From contig NCGF01000004.1 in assembly GCA_002281485.1 (NCBI GenBank), forward strand, positions 82,386 through 146,385: a stretch of DNA of 64,000 bases. The letters run 5' to 3'. Numbering within the stretch: position 1 is the stretch's first letter; each line of letters begins with the position of its first letter. Shown here in pieces: positions 8,467 through 18,408 of the stretch. Below the pieces are notes generated by a model. It was not told the origin of the DNA. It ran no database searches and worked only from the letters and a program-made list of their open reading frames with translations. This DNA comes from Sphingomonas sp. 28-66-16. Its GTDB lineage: Bacteria; Pseudomonadota; Alphaproteobacteria; Sphingomonadales; Sphingomonadaceae. A program made the translations under genes and the position numbers.

Positions 8467-9591
8467 CTAGCGCCGAGTCCGTGGTGGGCTGGGTTTGCCG
8501 CGTCCGCGCGTCGGCCCCTTGCCGGGGCTGGGCGCGCGGGGCTTGTCGACCAGGGCGCCGTCCTTGCGCCGCGGGTCGGTGGCAGTGCGCCGGGCGCGGG
8601 CGCTGGTGTCGCTGCGCTTGGCGGATCGCTCGGGCTTGGCGGGCGTGACGCCGCCCTTCTCCCTGGCGTCATAGAAGCGCTTGGGCTTGATCGCGGTGAG
8701 CGTTTTCGGTGCCTTGCGCGGCTCGGCGGCATCGGGGCCGGGTTTGGGCCCGCGAAACGGGCGATCGGCTTTGGCGGGTGCCGCCGTCCGCTCGCTGCGG
8801 CTGCGCGCTTGCGGGGGCTTGCCGTGTTCGGGCGGCGGCGTGCGGGTCGGATCGCGGCGAAACGCGACGACATCGTGCTGGCGCACCTCGCCAATCTCGC
8901 CGGGCGCGAGATCGCCGAGCAGGAACGGGCCGTAACGCGTCCGAATCAGGCGCGACACCTTGAGCCCCAGAAATTCGAGTACGCGGCGGACTTCGCGGTT
9001 CTTGCCCTCGGTCAGGATCATCTCGATCCAGACATTGGCACCGGTACGCCGCTCGAGATTGGCATTGATCGAGCCATAGCGCACGCCCTCGATCTCGACA
9101 CCTTCGATCAGGTCCTCGAGCTGTGCCTGAGTGACCGCGCCGTACGCGCGCGCGCGATAGGCGCGCTCGACCCCGGTTGCCGGCAATTCGAGCTGGCGCT
9201 TGAGCTCGCCATCGGTGGTGAGCAGCAACAGCCCCTCGGTGTTGAGATCGAGCCGGCCGACTGGCACGAGCCGCGGCAGGTCCTCGGGCAATTTGTCGTA
9301 GATGGTGGGGCGCCCGGCCGGGTCGCGCTCGGTGACCAGCAGCCCGCTCGGCTTGTGATAGAGAAACAGCCGCGCCGGCGCCGGGGCCTGGACCGTATTG
9401 CCATCGACCGTCACGCCGCGCAGCGACGGCAGGATCGTCGCCGGTGTGTCGACCGGCTTGCCGTCGATCGCGACGCGGCCCTCGGTGATCATCCGCTCGA
9501 TCTCGCGACGCGACGCGATTCCGGCGCGCGCGAGCAGCTTGGCGATGCGGTGACCCGTGCGGGGCGCTTGTTCGGTTGGGGGTGTTGCCAC
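8467..9591 (-). CDS. rRNA pseudouridine synthase, RsuA/RluB family
   Basis: About 374 residues. Order: an S4 RNA-binding domain (RIAKLLARAGIASRREIE, residues ~8-55), the synthase core with the catalytic Asp in VGRLDLNTEGLLLLTTDGEL, then LTEGKNREVRR, and a long basic tail from ~residue 240 rich in Lys, Arg, Pro and Ala. The tail suggests extra RNA contacts, as in RluB-type enzymes that act on 23S rRNA, so RluB is more likely than RsuA. The start is uncertain: GTG at 9591 is used, and the frame stays open to a TTG at 9621. Neither has a clear ribosome site. rsmD follows directly. Confidence 0.88.
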   Translation of the reverse strand: MATPPTEQAPRTGHRIAKLLARAGIASRREIERMITEGRVAIDGKPVDTPATILPSLRGVTVDGNTVQAPAPARLFLYHKPSGLLVTERDPAGRPTIYDKLPEDLPRLVPVGRLDLNTEGLLLLTTDGELKRQLELPATGVERAYRARAYGAVTQAQLEDLIEGVEIEGVRYGSINANLERRTGANVWIEMILTEGKNREVRRVLEFLGLKVSRLIRTRYGPFLLGDLAPGEIGEVRQHDVVAFRRDPTRTPPPEHGKPPQARSRSERTAAPAKADRPFRGPKPGPDAAEPRKAPKTLTAIKPKRFYDAREKGGVTPAKPERSAKRSDTSARARRTATDPRRKDGALVDKPRAPSPGKGPTRGRGKPSPPRTRR

Positions 9592-9712
9592 AAGGCCGCT
9601 GATACAGGGAATTCGGCGCAATGCTCAAAATATTTGCGGCACGATGCGCCGGGAACCGATATCGTGCCCCTGCGGGCCGGGTGCATCTTGGGCTCTGGAG
9701 TGGTGTTGCGTC

Positions 9713-10144
9713 ATGTTGTTTGGGAAGAAGAAGCGCGCGATCGTTCGACTCCTGATCGTCGAGGACGAACCGCTGATCGCGTTCGATGCCGAGCATCTCC
9801 TCGTCGACGCCGGCTATGAGATCGTCGCGACCGTCGACCGTGTCGCCGATGCGGTTGCGACGATCGATTCGGGCGAATCGATCGATCTGGTGCTGGTCGA
9901 TATCAGTCTCGCCGACGGCAGTGGGCTCGATGTCGCGCATGCCGCCCGCCGGACGGGTATCCGGGTGCTGTTCGTAACCGGCGAATTCCCCAGCGAAGCC
10001 CGCTCGCTCGCCGACGGCTCGCTCGCCAAGCCCTATCAGCAGCGCGATCTGCTGCTCGCGATCGAAGCGATCGAAGCGGTGATCGGCGGCAAGGCGCCGA
10101 AGCGCGTTCCGGCCGGCTTCACCTTGTTTCGCGACGCCGCCTGA
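9713..10144 (+). CDS. Stand-alone response-regulator receiver protein
   Basis: 143 residues made of one CheY-like receiver domain: acidic pair E17-D18 (LLIVEDEPLIAFD), phosphoacceptor Asp63 in LVLVDISLADGSGLDVA, Thr in VLFVTGE and Lys in SLAKPYQQRDLL. There is no output domain, only a ~25-residue tail. Single-domain receivers of this kind in alphaproteobacteria usually act in phosphorelays or by protein binding. No kinase is adjacent. The ATG of MLFGKKKR is chosen because homology starts there; GGAG lies about 12 bases upstream. The gene is divergent from the pseudouridine synthase and convergent with the Rieske oxygenase. Confidence 0.88.
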   Translation: MLFGKKKRAIVRLLIVEDEPLIAFDAEHLLVDAGYEIVATVDRVADAVATIDSGESIDLVLVDISLADGSGLDVAHAARRTGIRVLFVTGEFPSEARSLADGSLAKPYQQRDLLLAIEAIEAVIGGKAPKRVPAGFTLFRDAA

Positions 10145-10155
10145 CCGCCGGGGCG

Positions 10156-11298
10156 CTAAAGGCGCGCCTCCACCGAATCGTGAAAGTGGCGAATGCCGGT
10201 TTCGAGTGTGCCGAGGGTGACGCGATCGATCGCGCCCGACGCCAGTCCCTGCTGCCCCAGTTCGGCAGCGCGGAAATCCTCGCCGGCAAAGACTTTTCCG
10301 TCGAGCAGCGCCCAGCTGCGCTCCCAGTGATCGCGCGCCTTGTCGGTCGCGGGCGCCTCGGGGATCAGCATGAAATCCTCGACCAGCACCTCGCCGGCCG
10401 ATTGCGGCATCATGATCATCAGGTTCATGTAATCGGGGCTGACGATCAGCACCGTGCCCGGAAACATCTGATAGGTATAGGTGATCGCGGCGCGCAATTG
10501 CGGCCAGTCGCTGCCGGCCGCCGCGACGAGATCGGCCTCGCGGCCGACGGCCGAGCGCTGATGCGGGCCGATCGCATCGCCGGTGGTCACGCCGTCCTTG
10601 AAGAACGGGCCGATCGTCTCGGCATGCAGTCGCTGGACGTGATAGCTTTCGAGGAAAGCGTCCATGATCAGCTTCCAGTTGGCGGCAACGCGGTGCGTCC
10701 GGCGGCGGAAGAGATGATGGCCGGGCAGGTCGAACGCCTCGAAATCGGCGCCGAGCGCGCGTGCCTCGGCGAAATCGGCCGCCTCGTCGAAAGCGAACCA
10801 GATCAGCCCCCCCGATTCGACCGTCGGCAGCCGCTTGAGCCCGAAATCGGGCTTGTCGAGGCCGGGAAACGTCTCGGGCCGGGGCATCCCCACCAGCGTC
10901 CCGTCGAGGCTGTAGGCCCAGGCGTGATAGGGGCAGATCAGCCGTGGCGCACAGACCGGCCCGGCGCCTTCGACGAGCCGGGTGCCGCGGTGGCGACAGA
11001 CATTGAGGAAGACATGTGCCGTGCCGCTCCGATCGCGCGTGATCAGCAAGGGCTTGCCGAAGCCATCATGCGGCACCGCCATATTGGGTTGCGGCAGCAG
11101 CGCCGAGGGGGCGATGACGAGCGGCTGCTTGCTGAAGATCATTGCCTGCTCGGCATCATGGCGCTCGGGCGAGGTATAGGCGGCCGCACCGACATGGGTG
11201 ATGCCGGGACTTGGCCTCGTCCCGCCAGCGGCCAGCAAGGCGGCAAGCGCAAGCTGCCCCTCGGTCGGCCGCAAGCCTTGTCGCGCCTGCACGTTCAT
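10156..11298 (-). CDS. Rieske-type aromatic ring-hydroxylating oxygenase, alpha subunit
   Basis: 380 residues. The Rieske [2Fe-2S] ligands are in [11 protein letters not shown] and [12 protein letters not shown] (C-x-H then C-x2-H, residues ~100-130). The mononuclear iron site follows in [19 protein letters not shown], which carries the bridging Asp and the two His. The third ligand should lie in the C-terminal third. Such oxygenases add O2 to an aromatic or quaternary-amine substrate using a separate reductase, and none is encoded nearby. The gene is isolated and divergent from the AmpG-type carrier, so substrate and pathway are unknown. Distant members also demethylate carnitine or betaines. 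Confidence 0.9.
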   Translation of the reverse strand: MNVQARQGLRPTEGQLALAALLAAGGTRPSPGITHVGAAAYTSPERHDAEQAMIFSKQPLVIAPSALLPQPNMAVPHDGFGKPLLITRDRSGTAHVFLNVCRHRGTRLVEGAGPVCAPRLICPYHAWAYSLDGTLVGMPRPETFPGLDKPDFGLKRLPTVESGGLIWFAFDEAADFAEARALGADFEAFDLPGHHLFRRRTHRVAANWKLIMDAFLESYHVQRLHAETIGPFFKDGVTTGDAIGPHQRSAVGREADLVAAAGSDWPQLRAAITYTYQMFPGTVLIVSPDYMNLMIMMPQSAGEVLVEDFMLIPEAPATDKARDHWERSWALLDGKVFAGEDFRAAELGQQGLASGAIDRVTLGTLETGIRHFHDSVEARL

Positions 11299-11360
11299 GG
11301 CTGTCCTTCTCCCGGTTTCGCGCTAGTGTCGGCGCGATTTGGGCGGGGAGCAAGTGGGCG

Positions 11361-12662
11361 ATGGCGACTGCGGCGGGGGAAGACTGGCTGTCGGGCATCA
11401 GGCCCTATGTCGAAAAGGCACCACTTGCCGCTTTTTTCCTCGGGGTATCGTCGGGTTTTCCCTATGCGATGATCGGCGCCACGCTGACCAGCCGGTTGGC
11501 GCAGGACGGCATCGACAAGAAGACGATCACCGCCTTCACGCTGGGTTTCCTCGTCTACAACCTCAAACCCTTGTGGGCGTGGGCAGTCGATGGCGTGCGC
11601 CTGCCGCTGATCGGTGCGCTGGGCCAGCGCGTCTCATGGCTGTTGTTCGCGGGCGTGCTGGTGATGGCGGCCGTCGCCAATCTGGCGCTGGTCGATCCGG
11701 CGACCAATATCGGTGCGACGGTGGTGGCGGCGGTGCTGGTCGGCTTTGCCGGCGCGACGTTCGATATCGTCATCGATGCTTATCGGATCGAGCAATTGAA
11801 GCCCTATCAGCTCGGCGTCGGCTCGGGGATGACCCAATATGGTTGGCGGATCGGCTCGGTCGCGGCGGGTGCGCTCGCGCTGGTGCTGGCGGCGCGGATC
11901 GGCTGGTCGGGAGCCTATCTGGCGTGCGCGAGCTTCGCGCTGCCGGCGATGATTACCGGGCTGGTGCTCGGCGAGCCCGAGCGGCATCGTCCACCCACCG
12001 AAAAACGGGGCATGGCCGAAGTGCTCGCGTCGATCGTCGGGCCATTTACCGAATTCTTCCAGCGCCACGGCGCGATCATCGTGCTTCTCTTCATCCTGAT
12101 CCACAAAATCGGCGACACCCTCGGGCAGATCGTGCTCAGGCTGCTACTCAACGATCTCGGTTTCACCAATGACGAGATCGCGCTGTATGACGTCGGGGTC
12201 GGATTCTGGGCCTATCTGATCGGCATCTTCGTCGGCGGCGCACTGTATGCGCGGCTCGGCATGAAGACATCGGTGCTGCTGAGTCTGATCCTGATGGCGG
12301 TCTCCAATGCAAGTTTTGCGATCCTCGCGGGGGCCGGCCACAGCAACTGGGGGCTCGCGGGCGCGATCGGCTTCGAGAATTTCGCGAGCGGGATCGGCGG
12401 CGTCACCGTCATCGCTTATTTCGCGGCGCTCTGCGATCTGCGGTACACGGCTTCGCAATATGCGCTGATCTCCGCTGCCTCGAGCGTGGTCGGGCGGCTG
12501 CTGACCGCGACGACTGCCGGGGCGATGGTCGAGCGGTTCGGCTATGTGACCTTCTACTGGATTACGACGATCGTCGCTTTCCCCGGCGTTTTTCTGTTCT
12601 GGTGGATGATCAGGACCGGGTTGGTCGATCAGGCGATCGGCGATGCTGGCACCGAGGAATAG
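11361..12662 (+). CDS. AmpG-like MFS transporter (muropeptide permease family)
   Basis: 433 residues with at least twelve hydrophobic spans. The pattern FFLGVSSGFPYAMIGATLTSRLAQDGIDKKTITAF, the conserved FDIVIDAYRIEQL and the helix LPFLIGVGxG-like QLGVGSGMTQYGWRIG are typical of AmpG/AcpA-type carriers. AmpG imports GlcNAc-anhydro-muropeptides for wall recycling; related carriers move other cargo, so the substrate is inferred only. A strong GGGGAG lies about 10 bases before the ATG. The frame stays open 50 codons upstream, but that part is low-complexity and lacks homology. It converges with the DUF6628-like gene, 32 bases apart. Confidence 0.85.
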   Translation: MATAAGEDWLSGIRPYVEKAPLAAFFLGVSSGFPYAMIGATLTSRLAQDGIDKKTITAFTLGFLVYNLKPLWAWAVDGVRLPLIGALGQRVSWLLFAGVLVMAAVANLALVDPATNIGATVVAAVLVGFAGATFDIVIDAYRIEQLKPYQLGVGSGMTQYGWRIGSVAAGALALVLAARIGWSGAYLACASFALPAMITGLVLGEPERHRPPTEKRGMAEVLASIVGPFTEFFQRHGAIIVLLFILIHKIGDTLGQIVLRLLLNDLGFTNDEIALYDVGVGFWAYLIGIFVGGALYARLGMKTSVLLSLILMAVSNASFAILAGAGHSNWGLAGAIGFENFASGIGGVTVIAYFAALCDLRYTASQYALISAASSVVGRLLTATTAGAMVERFGYVTFYWITTIVAFPGVFLFWWMIRTGLVDQAIGDAGTEE

Positions 12663-12694
12663 CTTGCAGCGCTGCGCCGGGAACAATCGGACAA

Positions 12695-13120
12695 TCAGCG
12701 GATCGGTCGGCCGGCGTCGGCAAAGGCGCTTGCGACCAGCGCGACACTGGTGAAGACGCCGTCAACCTGACGATTGCCGAGCAAATCAGCCAGCAGCAAC
12801 CGCGCGGCAGCGGGGCGAACCGGGATGCGCACGATGATGTCGAGCATCGCGCGTTCGGCCGCCGTCGCGCGCGGACAGCAGCACGGCGCGATCATCATCG
12901 GTGTGGATGCGGCGGCGGCGACTTCGGTCATCATCACGCGCAGCGCGATCAACGGTCGCTGAACGCTGCCGCCGAATGCCCGGAGAAACTGATGCGTCAC
13001 GACTGCGTCGTCCAGCCCATGCGCCCCAAAGCGACGTATCCCGAGCAGACAAAGCCGGGCATTGGGATCATCGGGGAGGGGGCTGGGAAGCTGTCGTGCG
13101 ATCGGCGCGGGAAGGGGCAT
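12695..13120 (-). CDS. Small orphan protein, resembles DUF6628 family
   Basis: 141 residues starting MPLPAPIARQLPSPLP, with GGAG placed eight bases before the ATG. I recognise the pattern DPNARLCLLGIRRFGAHGLDDA followed by LIALRVMMTEVAAAA as that of a sphingomonad-specific family (I recall it as DUF6628), but the assignment is from memory. There are no membrane spans of normal length. A run of Cys (CCCP) sits mid-protein, with further conserved Arg and Ala-rich helices. Function unknown. A Fur-type palindrome lies 46 bases upstream of the start, which suggests iron-dependent expression. Confidence 0.65.
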   Translation of the reverse strand: MPLPAPIARQLPSPLPDDPNARLCLLGIRRFGAHGLDDAVVTHQFLRAFGGSVQRPLIALRVMMTEVAAAASTPMMIAPCCCPRATAAERAMLDIIVRIPVRPAAARLLLADLLGNRQVDGVFTSVALVASAFADAGRPIR

Positions 13121-13163
13121 GCAATTACTCCGGGTCAACGGAGGGAAAGCTTCCACGATGCGC

Positions 13164-13184
13164 TATTGCAAGTCAATCGCAATA
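13164..13184. promoter_or_regulatory. Fur-box-like palindrome
   Basis: The sequence TATTGC-AAGTCAATC-GCAATA is an inverted repeat 44-64 bases before the start of the small orphan gene (minus strand). The inner 17 bases match the alphaproteobacterial Fur/Mur consensus TTGCGAATnATTCGCAA at 13 of 16 defined positions. On the minus strand it also contains TTGACT, a possible -35 element, so a repressor bound here would block transcription. The hairpin at 13272-13289, just past folC, is separate. Confidence 0.5.
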
Positions 13185-13312
13185 AGTTCGGCTTCTCGCC
13201 CTGATATGAATCGTCTTGGCGAGCGTGGCGACGCACTCCAGGGGCGCGCGATCGGCTGGATTGGCTCGCTGCACCCGGAAAGACGGGTGGCGCAATTTTG
13301 CAGGTCGAAGCT

Positions 13313-14635
13313 TCAGACAGGCACCTGCCCGTTCGCGTGAAGCACGCCGCCAGCCAGATAGAGCGAGCCCAGAATCAGCACTACCGGCGGATTGGCCGGA
13401 TCGGCGCGGGCGGCGATCGCGTCGAGCGCTGACGGAACATCGGCGGCGACATCGGCCCGGAGCCCGAGATGGACGGCTGCCTGCACCAGCGCGGCGGGCG
13501 CGTGATGATCGTGATCGGGCACCGGCACCGCCTGGAGCGAGCGGGCATAGCCAGCAAACGGCATCAGCAGCCCGCGCGCATCCTTGTTGACGAGCATGCC
13601 GAGCACGAGATGGACCGGGCGGCGCCCCGCGCTCGCCTCGAGCGCGGCACTCACCGCCGTCGCGGCGGCCGGGTTATGGCCGCCGTCGAGCCACAGCGCG
13701 CTCCCCGGCGGCAACCGATCGACCAGCGGCCCGGGCGCGAGCCGCTGCATCCGCGCGGGCCATTCGGCCCATTCGGCGGCGGCGCGATAGGCGGCCGGCG
13801 GGATGGCGAGCACCCGCTGGTGGCGGAGCATCGCAATCGCGAGCCCCAGATTCTCGGGCTGGTGCGGCCCGGCGAGGCGGGGCAGGCCGGTCTCGATCAC
13901 GCCGCGCCCGTCCTCATAGCGGACATGATCGTCGACCTTGAGCTGCCAGCCTGACCCCAGCGCGGCGAGCTTTGCGCCGGCCGCCGCCGCGGCGCTGGCG
14001 ACGGTGGCGGCGACGCTGGGCGGGTAGCGCATCGTCACCAGCGGCACGCCCGCTTTGGCGATGCCGGCTTTCTCGCCCGCGATCTGCTCGATCGTGTCGC
14101 CGAGGAAGCTTTGGTGATCGAGGCCCAGCTGGGCGATCCCGGTGACGATCGGCGCCGCGATCACATTGGTCGCGTCGAGCCGGCCGCCGAGCCCCACCTC
14201 GATGATGCACGCATCGGCCGGGGTTCGAGCAAAGGCGAGGAAGGCGGCTGCGGTCGTAACCTCGAAAAAGCTCGCGCCGATGCCGCCGGCGACATCGAGC
14301 ACCTGGTGCAGAAGCGCCGCCAGCGCGGCATCGTCGATCAGCCGCCCGTTGACGCGGATTCGTTCGTTGAAATGGACGAGGTGGGGGCTGGTGTAGACAT
14401 GAGTCGTCAACCCTGCGGCCTCGATCGCCGCGCGTAGGAACGCGCAGGTCGATCCCTTGCCGTTGGTGCCGGCAACATGGAGCACTGGCGGCAGCGCGCG
14501 CTGAGGGTTGCCGAGTCGGTCGAGCAGCATGGTGATGCGTTCGAGCCCGAGGATGTCGGCACCGGGCGATAGCGCCCACAGCCGATCGAGCTGCGCTTGG
14601 ACGTCGGGAGAGGAGGAGCGGGCGTTATCGGGCAT
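13313..14635 (-). CDS. folC: Bifunctional folylpolyglutamate / dihydrofolate synthase FolC
   Basis: 440 residues, normal for FolC. The ATP site HVAGTNGKGSTCAFL (residues ~50-65), SPHLVHFNERIRVNG and the Mur-ligase-like DGGHNPAAA are all present. The enzyme joins glutamate to dihydropteroate and to folates in the cytoplasm. It is the last gene of the trpF-trpB-orf57-trpA-accD-folC run, 27 bases after accD, an order conserved in many alphaproteobacteria. A short hairpin CACCCG-N6-CGGGTG at 13272-13289 lies past the stop but has no T-run, so it is a weak terminator candidate. Confidence 0.95.
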   Translation of the reverse strand: MPDNARSSSPDVQAQLDRLWALSPGADILGLERITMLLDRLGNPQRALPPVLHVAGTNGKGSTCAFLRAAIEAAGLTTHVYTSPHLVHFNERIRVNGRLIDDAALAALLHQVLDVAGGIGASFFEVTTAAAFLAFARTPADACIIEVGLGGRLDATNVIAAPIVTGIAQLGLDHQSFLGDTIEQIAGEKAGIAKAGVPLVTMRYPPSVAATVASAAAAAGAKLAALGSGWQLKVDDHVRYEDGRGVIETGLPRLAGPHQPENLGLAIAMLRHQRVLAIPPAAYRAAAEWAEWPARMQRLAPGPLVDRLPPGSALWLDGGHNPAAATAVSAALEASAGRRPVHLVLGMLVNKDARGLLMPFAGYARSLQAVPVPDHDHHAPAALVQAAVHLGLRADVAADVPSALDAIAARADPANPPVVLILGSLYLAGGVLHANGQVPV

Positions 14636-14662
14636 GACGGCCGCCCTGCGGCGGCGGCGCCG

Positions 14663-15517
14663 TTACGCCGCCTGCTTCACGCATAGATAATCGATCAGGC
14701 TGGCGAGCGTCTCACGCAATTCCTTGCGGGGTTTGACCATATCGATCATCCCGTGCGCGAGCAGATATTCCGATGTCTGGAAATCCTCGGGCAGTTTCTC
14801 GCGGATCGTGTTCTCGATCACGCGGCGCCCCGTGAAGGCCAGCGTCGCCTTGGGCTCGGCGATCTGGACGTCGCCGAGCATCGCATAGGCGGCCATCACC
14901 CCGCCCGAGGTCGGATCGGTCAGCACGACGATATAGGGCAGGCCGGCATCGTGCAGCATCTGGATCGCAACGGTGCTGCGCGGCATCTGCATCAGCGAGA
15001 GGATACCCTCCTGCATCCGCGCGCCGCCGCTCGCGGTGAAGATGATGTACGGGCATTGATCGGCGATCGCGGCTTCGATCCCGGCGACGATCGCCTCGCC
15101 GACCGCGAGCCCCATCGATCCGCCCATGAACGCGAAATCCTGCACGCCGATCACCGCCCGCTTGCCCTCGATCGTGCCGCGCGCGTTGACCAGCGCATCG
15201 GCCTCGCCGGTCGCCGTCCGCGCCGCCTTGATGCGATCGACATAGCGCTTGGTATCGCGGAACTTCAGCGGGTCTTCCTGGACGCGCGGCTGCGGCAGCA
15301 CGACGGCGCTGCCCGGATCGAACAGCTGGGCAAAGCGCGTCGCCGGCCCGATCCGCTCGTGATGCTCGCACAGCGGGCAGACATGGAGATTCTCTTCGAG
15401 GTCCTTGACGAAGATCAGCTGCCCGCAGCCCTTGCACTTGTGCCAGAGATTGTCGGGCGTCTCCTTTTTGGGAACGACGAACGACAGCGCGTTGCGGACA
15501 TTGCTCAGCCAGCTCAT
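14663..15517 (-). CDS. accD: Acetyl-CoA carboxylase carboxyltransferase subunit beta
   Basis: 284 residues. The N-terminal four-Cys zinc ribbon is [12 protein letters not shown]...[10 protein letters not shown] (C-x2-C, C-x2-C, residues ~26-50). The crotonase-like core contains [14 protein letters not shown] and the oxyanion-hole region [16 protein letters not shown]. With AccA it moves CO2 from biotin to acetyl-CoA, the first step of fatty-acid synthesis. The ATG overlaps the trpA stop by 4 bases, so translation is probably coupled. Confidence 0.96.
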   Translation of the reverse strand: MSWLSNVRNALSFVVPKKETPDNLWHKCKGCGQLIFVKDLEENLHVCPLCEHHERIGPATRFAQLFDPGSAVVLPQPRVQEDPLKFRDTKRYVDRIKAARTATGEADALVNARGTIEGKRAVIGVQDFAFMGGSMGLAVGEAIVAGIEAAIADQCPYIIFTASGGARMQEGILSLMQMPRSTVAIQMLHDAGLPYIVVLTDPTSGGVMAAYAMLGDVQIAEPKATLAFTGRRVIENTIREKLPEDFQTSEYLLAHGMIDMVKPRKELRETLASLIDYLCVKQAA

Positions 15518-16323
15518 GCCCGAACTTCCTTCATGACAGCGTCCTTCCGGGCGGCGACGATCGCGGCCTTGAGCGACGCAATATAGGCGCGAACCGGCGC
15601 GGGTGCATCCTCTCCGTGCGCGGCGATGATCTCGACGATCGCCGAGCCGACCACGACCCCGTCGGCGACGGCGGCGATCGCCTGCGCCTGTTCGGGGGTA
15701 CGAACGCCAAAGCCGACCGCGATCGGCAGATCGGTCTGTGCCTTGAGCCGTGCGACCGCGTCCTCGATCGAGGCTTGCGCGGCTTGTTGCAGCCCGGTGA
15801 TCCCGGCGACCGACACATAATAGAGAAACCCGCTCGCGCCTTCGAGCACGGCGGGCAGTCGTGCGGAATCGGTTGTGGGGGTGGCGAGGCGGATGAAGTC
15901 GATCCCCGCGGCGCGTAGCTCCGGGCCAAGGCCATCATCCTCTTCGGGCGGGAGATCGACGCAGATGACGCCGTCGACACCGGCCTTGGCGGCTTCGGCG
16001 GCGAACCAGTCCGCGCCACGCCGGAGCATCGGATTGGCATAGCCCATCAGCACGAGCGGGACGCTGGGGTGGCGGGCACGGAAATCAGTCGCGATCTGCA
16101 GGATGTCGCGCGTCGTGGTGCCGGCGGCGAGGCTGCGCAAGTTGGCCGCCTGAATCGCTGGGCCATCGGCCATCGGATCGGTGAAGGGCATGCCGAGCTC
16201 GATGACGTCAGCGCCACCTTCGACGATCGCGTCCAGGATGGCGGGGGTGGGGCCGTCTCCGGCGGTCACGAAGGTGACGAGCGCGGCGCGGTCAGTGGGG
16301 AAGGCGGCGGCGAGGCGGGTCAT
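15514..16323 (-). CDS. trpA: Tryptophan synthase alpha subunit
   Basis: 269 residues. The catalytic Glu is in [16 protein letters not shown] (residues ~40-56) and the second catalytic Asp lies in the loop after it. The phosphate-binding region [12 protein letters not shown] is near residue 210. It splits indole-3-glycerol phosphate to indole, which is channelled to TrpB. In most operons trpA directly follows trpB; here a 57-codon gene lies between them, overlapping the trpA start by 4 bases. Confidence 0.96.
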   Translation of the reverse strand: MTRLAAAFPTDRAALVTFVTAGDGPTPAILDAIVEGGADVIELGMPFTDPMADGPAIQAANLRSLAAGTTTRDILQIATDFRARHPSVPLVLMGYANPMLRRGADWFAAEAAKAGVDGVICVDLPPEEDDGLGPELRAAGIDFIRLATPTTDSARLPAVLEGASGFLYYVSVAGITGLQQAAQASIEDAVARLKAQTDLPIAVGFGVRTPEQAQAIAAVADGVVVGSAIVEIIAAHGEDAPAPVRAYIASLKAAIVAARKDAVMKEVRA

Positions 16324-16493
16324 CGTCTAATGCGTTTTTGCAGCGAGATTGCCACCCCATATCCCAGCCCAACCGCTAGGGCAGAGACAAGATGGCTACG
16401 CCATTCCATTTTTTCGGCAACCCAGCTGACAATCGCTGCGACAGTCCCCGCGATCGCTGCGCCGATGAGGATTTCTCGCCAATTCAACGTCAT
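16320..16493 (-). CDS. Small two-span membrane protein between trpB and trpA
   Basis: 57 residues: [24 protein letters not shown], a charged turn (VAEKMEWR), then [18 protein letters not shown] and a basic end KRIRR. This predicts two short membrane helices with both ends on the cytoplasmic side. The ATG overlaps the trpB stop as ATGA and its own stop overlaps the trpA ATG by 4 bases. This double coupling argues that it is a real translated gene and not a gap. I do not recognise a family, and a role in tryptophan synthesis is only suggested by position. A longer in-frame start inside trpB is rejected because the ATGA coupling is more natural. Confidence 0.7.
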   Translation of the reverse strand: MTLNWREILIGAAIAGTVAAIVSWVAEKMEWRSHLVSALAVGLGYGVAISLQKRIRR

Positions 16494-17731
16494 ATCGCCG
16501 TCCCCAGCGCCTCGGCGACGGTGAAAATATCCTTGTCGCCACGGCCACACAGGTTGGCGAGGATGATCTGGTCCTGGCGCATCGTCGGGGCGATCTTCGC
16601 CACCGCCGCGATCGCGTGCGCCGGCTCAAGCGCGGGGATGATGCCTTCGGTCCGGCAGAGCAACTGAAACGCGTCGAGCGCTTCGATGTCGGTGGCGCTG
16701 CTATATTCGACGCGGCCAATGTCTTTCAGCCAGGCGTGTTCCGGGCCGATGCCGGGATAGTCGAGCCCGGCCGAGATCGAATGCGCCTCTGTGATTTGGC
16801 CGTCTTCGTCCTGCAGCAGATAGGTCTTGTTGCCATGGAGCACGCCGGGGGACCCGCCCGCGAGGCTGGCGGCGTGTTCCTTGTCGAGCCCGTGGCCTGC
16901 GGCCTCCACGCCGAGCATCTTGACCTCGGGATCGTCGAGGAAGGGGTGGAACAGGCCGATCGCGTTGGAGCCACCACCGATGGCGGCGACCAGCAGATCG
17001 GGCAGGCGGTTGATGCGGGCGAGCATCTGCGCGCGCGCCTCCTTGCCGATCACGCTCTGGAAATCGCGGACGAGTTCGGGATAGGGGTGCGGCCCCGCCG
17101 CAGTGCCGATGATGTAGAAAGTGTCGTGGACGTTCGCGACCCAGTCGCGCAGCCCCTCGTTCATCGCGTCCTTGAGCGTCGCCGCACCACTCGTCACCGG
17201 GCGGACCTCGGCGCCGAGCAATTTCATGCGGAATACATTGGGCTGCTGCCGTTCGATATCGCGTGCACCCATATAGATGACGCAGGGCAGCCCGAAGCGC
17301 GCGCAGACGGTGGCAGTCGCCACGCCGTGCTGGCCCGCGCCCGTTTCTGCAATGATCCGCGTCTTGCCCATCCGGATCGCGAGCAGGATCTGGCCGATGC
17401 AATTGTTGATCTTGTGCGCGCCGGTGTGGTTGAGTTCGTCGCGCTTGAACCAGATTTGCGCGCCCATGCCCTCAGGCGCGCCGTTGCGGATTTCCTCGGT
17501 GAGCCGCTCGGCATAATAAAGCGGGCTCGGGCGGCCGACATAATGTTCGAGCAGATCGTCGAACTGCGCATGAAAGGCGGGATCGGCCTTGGCGCGGTTA
17601 TACTCGGCCTCGAGCTCGAGCACGAGCGGCATCAGCGTTTCGGCGACATAGCGCCCGCCGAATTGTCCGAAATGGCCGCGATCATCGGGCTGCGCGCGGA
17701 ACGAGTTTGGCTGCGAAGGAGGTGCATTCAT
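16490..17731 (-). CDS. trpB: Tryptophan synthase beta subunit
   Basis: 413 residues, PLP-dependent. The PLP lysine is in [13 protein letters not shown] (residue ~100), the phosphate-binding glycine loop is [12 protein letters not shown], and PALEPAHA and NLCGRGDKD are near the C-terminus. It condenses indole with serine. The ATG overlaps the trpF stop by 4 bases (ATGA), and the gene's own stop overlaps the start of the small membrane protein. It is TrpB1-type by length and motifs. Confidence 0.97.
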   Translation of the reverse strand: MNAPPSQPNSFRAQPDDRGHFGQFGGRYVAETLMPLVLELEAEYNRAKADPAFHAQFDDLLEHYVGRPSPLYYAERLTEEIRNGAPEGMGAQIWFKRDELNHTGAHKINNCIGQILLAIRMGKTRIIAETGAGQHGVATATVCARFGLPCVIYMGARDIERQQPNVFRMKLLGAEVRPVTSGAATLKDAMNEGLRDWVANVHDTFYIIGTAAGPHPYPELVRDFQSVIGKEARAQMLARINRLPDLLVAAIGGGSNAIGLFHPFLDDPEVKMLGVEAAGHGLDKEHAASLAGGSPGVLHGNKTYLLQDEDGQITEAHSISAGLDYPGIGPEHAWLKDIGRVEYSSATDIEALDAFQLLCRTEGIIPALEPAHAIAAVAKIAPTMRQDQIILANLCGRGDKDIFTVAEALGTAI

Positions 17732-18366
17732 AATGACGAGCAGGCTTTAAGGAAGGCGGCGATCTTGTCCACAGCCTTGATGCCCGGCGCGCTTTCGACG
17801 CCCGACGAGACATCGACCAGATCGGCGCCGGTCGCCGCGACCGCGTCGCCCACATTGATCGGATCGAGCCCCCCCGAAAGCGCCCAGGGCAAGCGGTGGA
17901 TGATGCCCTCGAGCAGCGCCCAGTCGAACCTCACCCCCATGCCGCCGGGCAAACTCGCCCCGGGCGGGGTCTTGGCGTCGTAGAGCAGGCGGTCGGCCGC
18001 GCCGACAAAGCCGCGCGCCGCATCGAGATCGCCGCGCGCCCGAACGGCGATGGCGGCCCAGATATCGACCCCGCTCCGCGCGCCGAGCGCCGCGGCGCGT
18101 TCCGGAGCGGTATCGTGAAGCTGCAAGGCGGTCAGCTTGCCGGCCGCGATCGCCGCATCGACCAGTGCATCGTCGGGATCGACGAACACCCCGACCCGAC
18201 CGACGCCATCAGGCACGCGCTGGGCAAGCTGGGCGGCACGGCCAAAGGACAGGTGGCGCGGCGAGGGCGGGAAAAACACGAAGCCGACATGGGCGGCGCC
18301 ATGCGCGATCGCGGCGTCGAGCGTCTCGGGCGTCGAAAGGCCGCAAATCTTGGCGCGCACGGGCAT
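17728..18366 (-). CDS. trpF: Phosphoribosylanthranilate isomerase
   Basis: 212 residues, a TIM barrel. The catalytic Cys is in [15 protein letters not shown] (residue ~8), followed by [15 protein letters not shown] and the phosphate loop [11 protein letters not shown]. It carries out the Amadori rearrangement of the third step of tryptophan synthesis. It is the first gene of the trp-accD-folC run and lies 42 bases after the VOC gene on the same strand. I see no leader peptide or attenuator in that short gap. Confidence 0.95.
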   Translation of the reverse strand: MPVRAKICGLSTPETLDAAIAHGAAHVGFVFFPPSPRHLSFGRAAQLAQRVPDGVGRVGVFVDPDDALVDAAIAAGKLTALQLHDTAPERAAALGARSGVDIWAAIAVRARGDLDAARGFVGAADRLLYDAKTPPGASLPGGMGVRFDWALLEGIIHRLPWALSGGLDPINVGDAVAATGADLVDVSSGVESAPGIKAVDKIAAFLKACSSL

Positions 18367-18408
18367 TGCCGCCTCATTGCCGCGCCGCGCCGCAATGGCA
18401 AGCGCCAG

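Noticed and set aside
9640-9670. GGAAC before the receiver gene, as in EcfG general-stress promoters
   Set aside because: No CGTT-type -10 is found 16-17 bases downstream.
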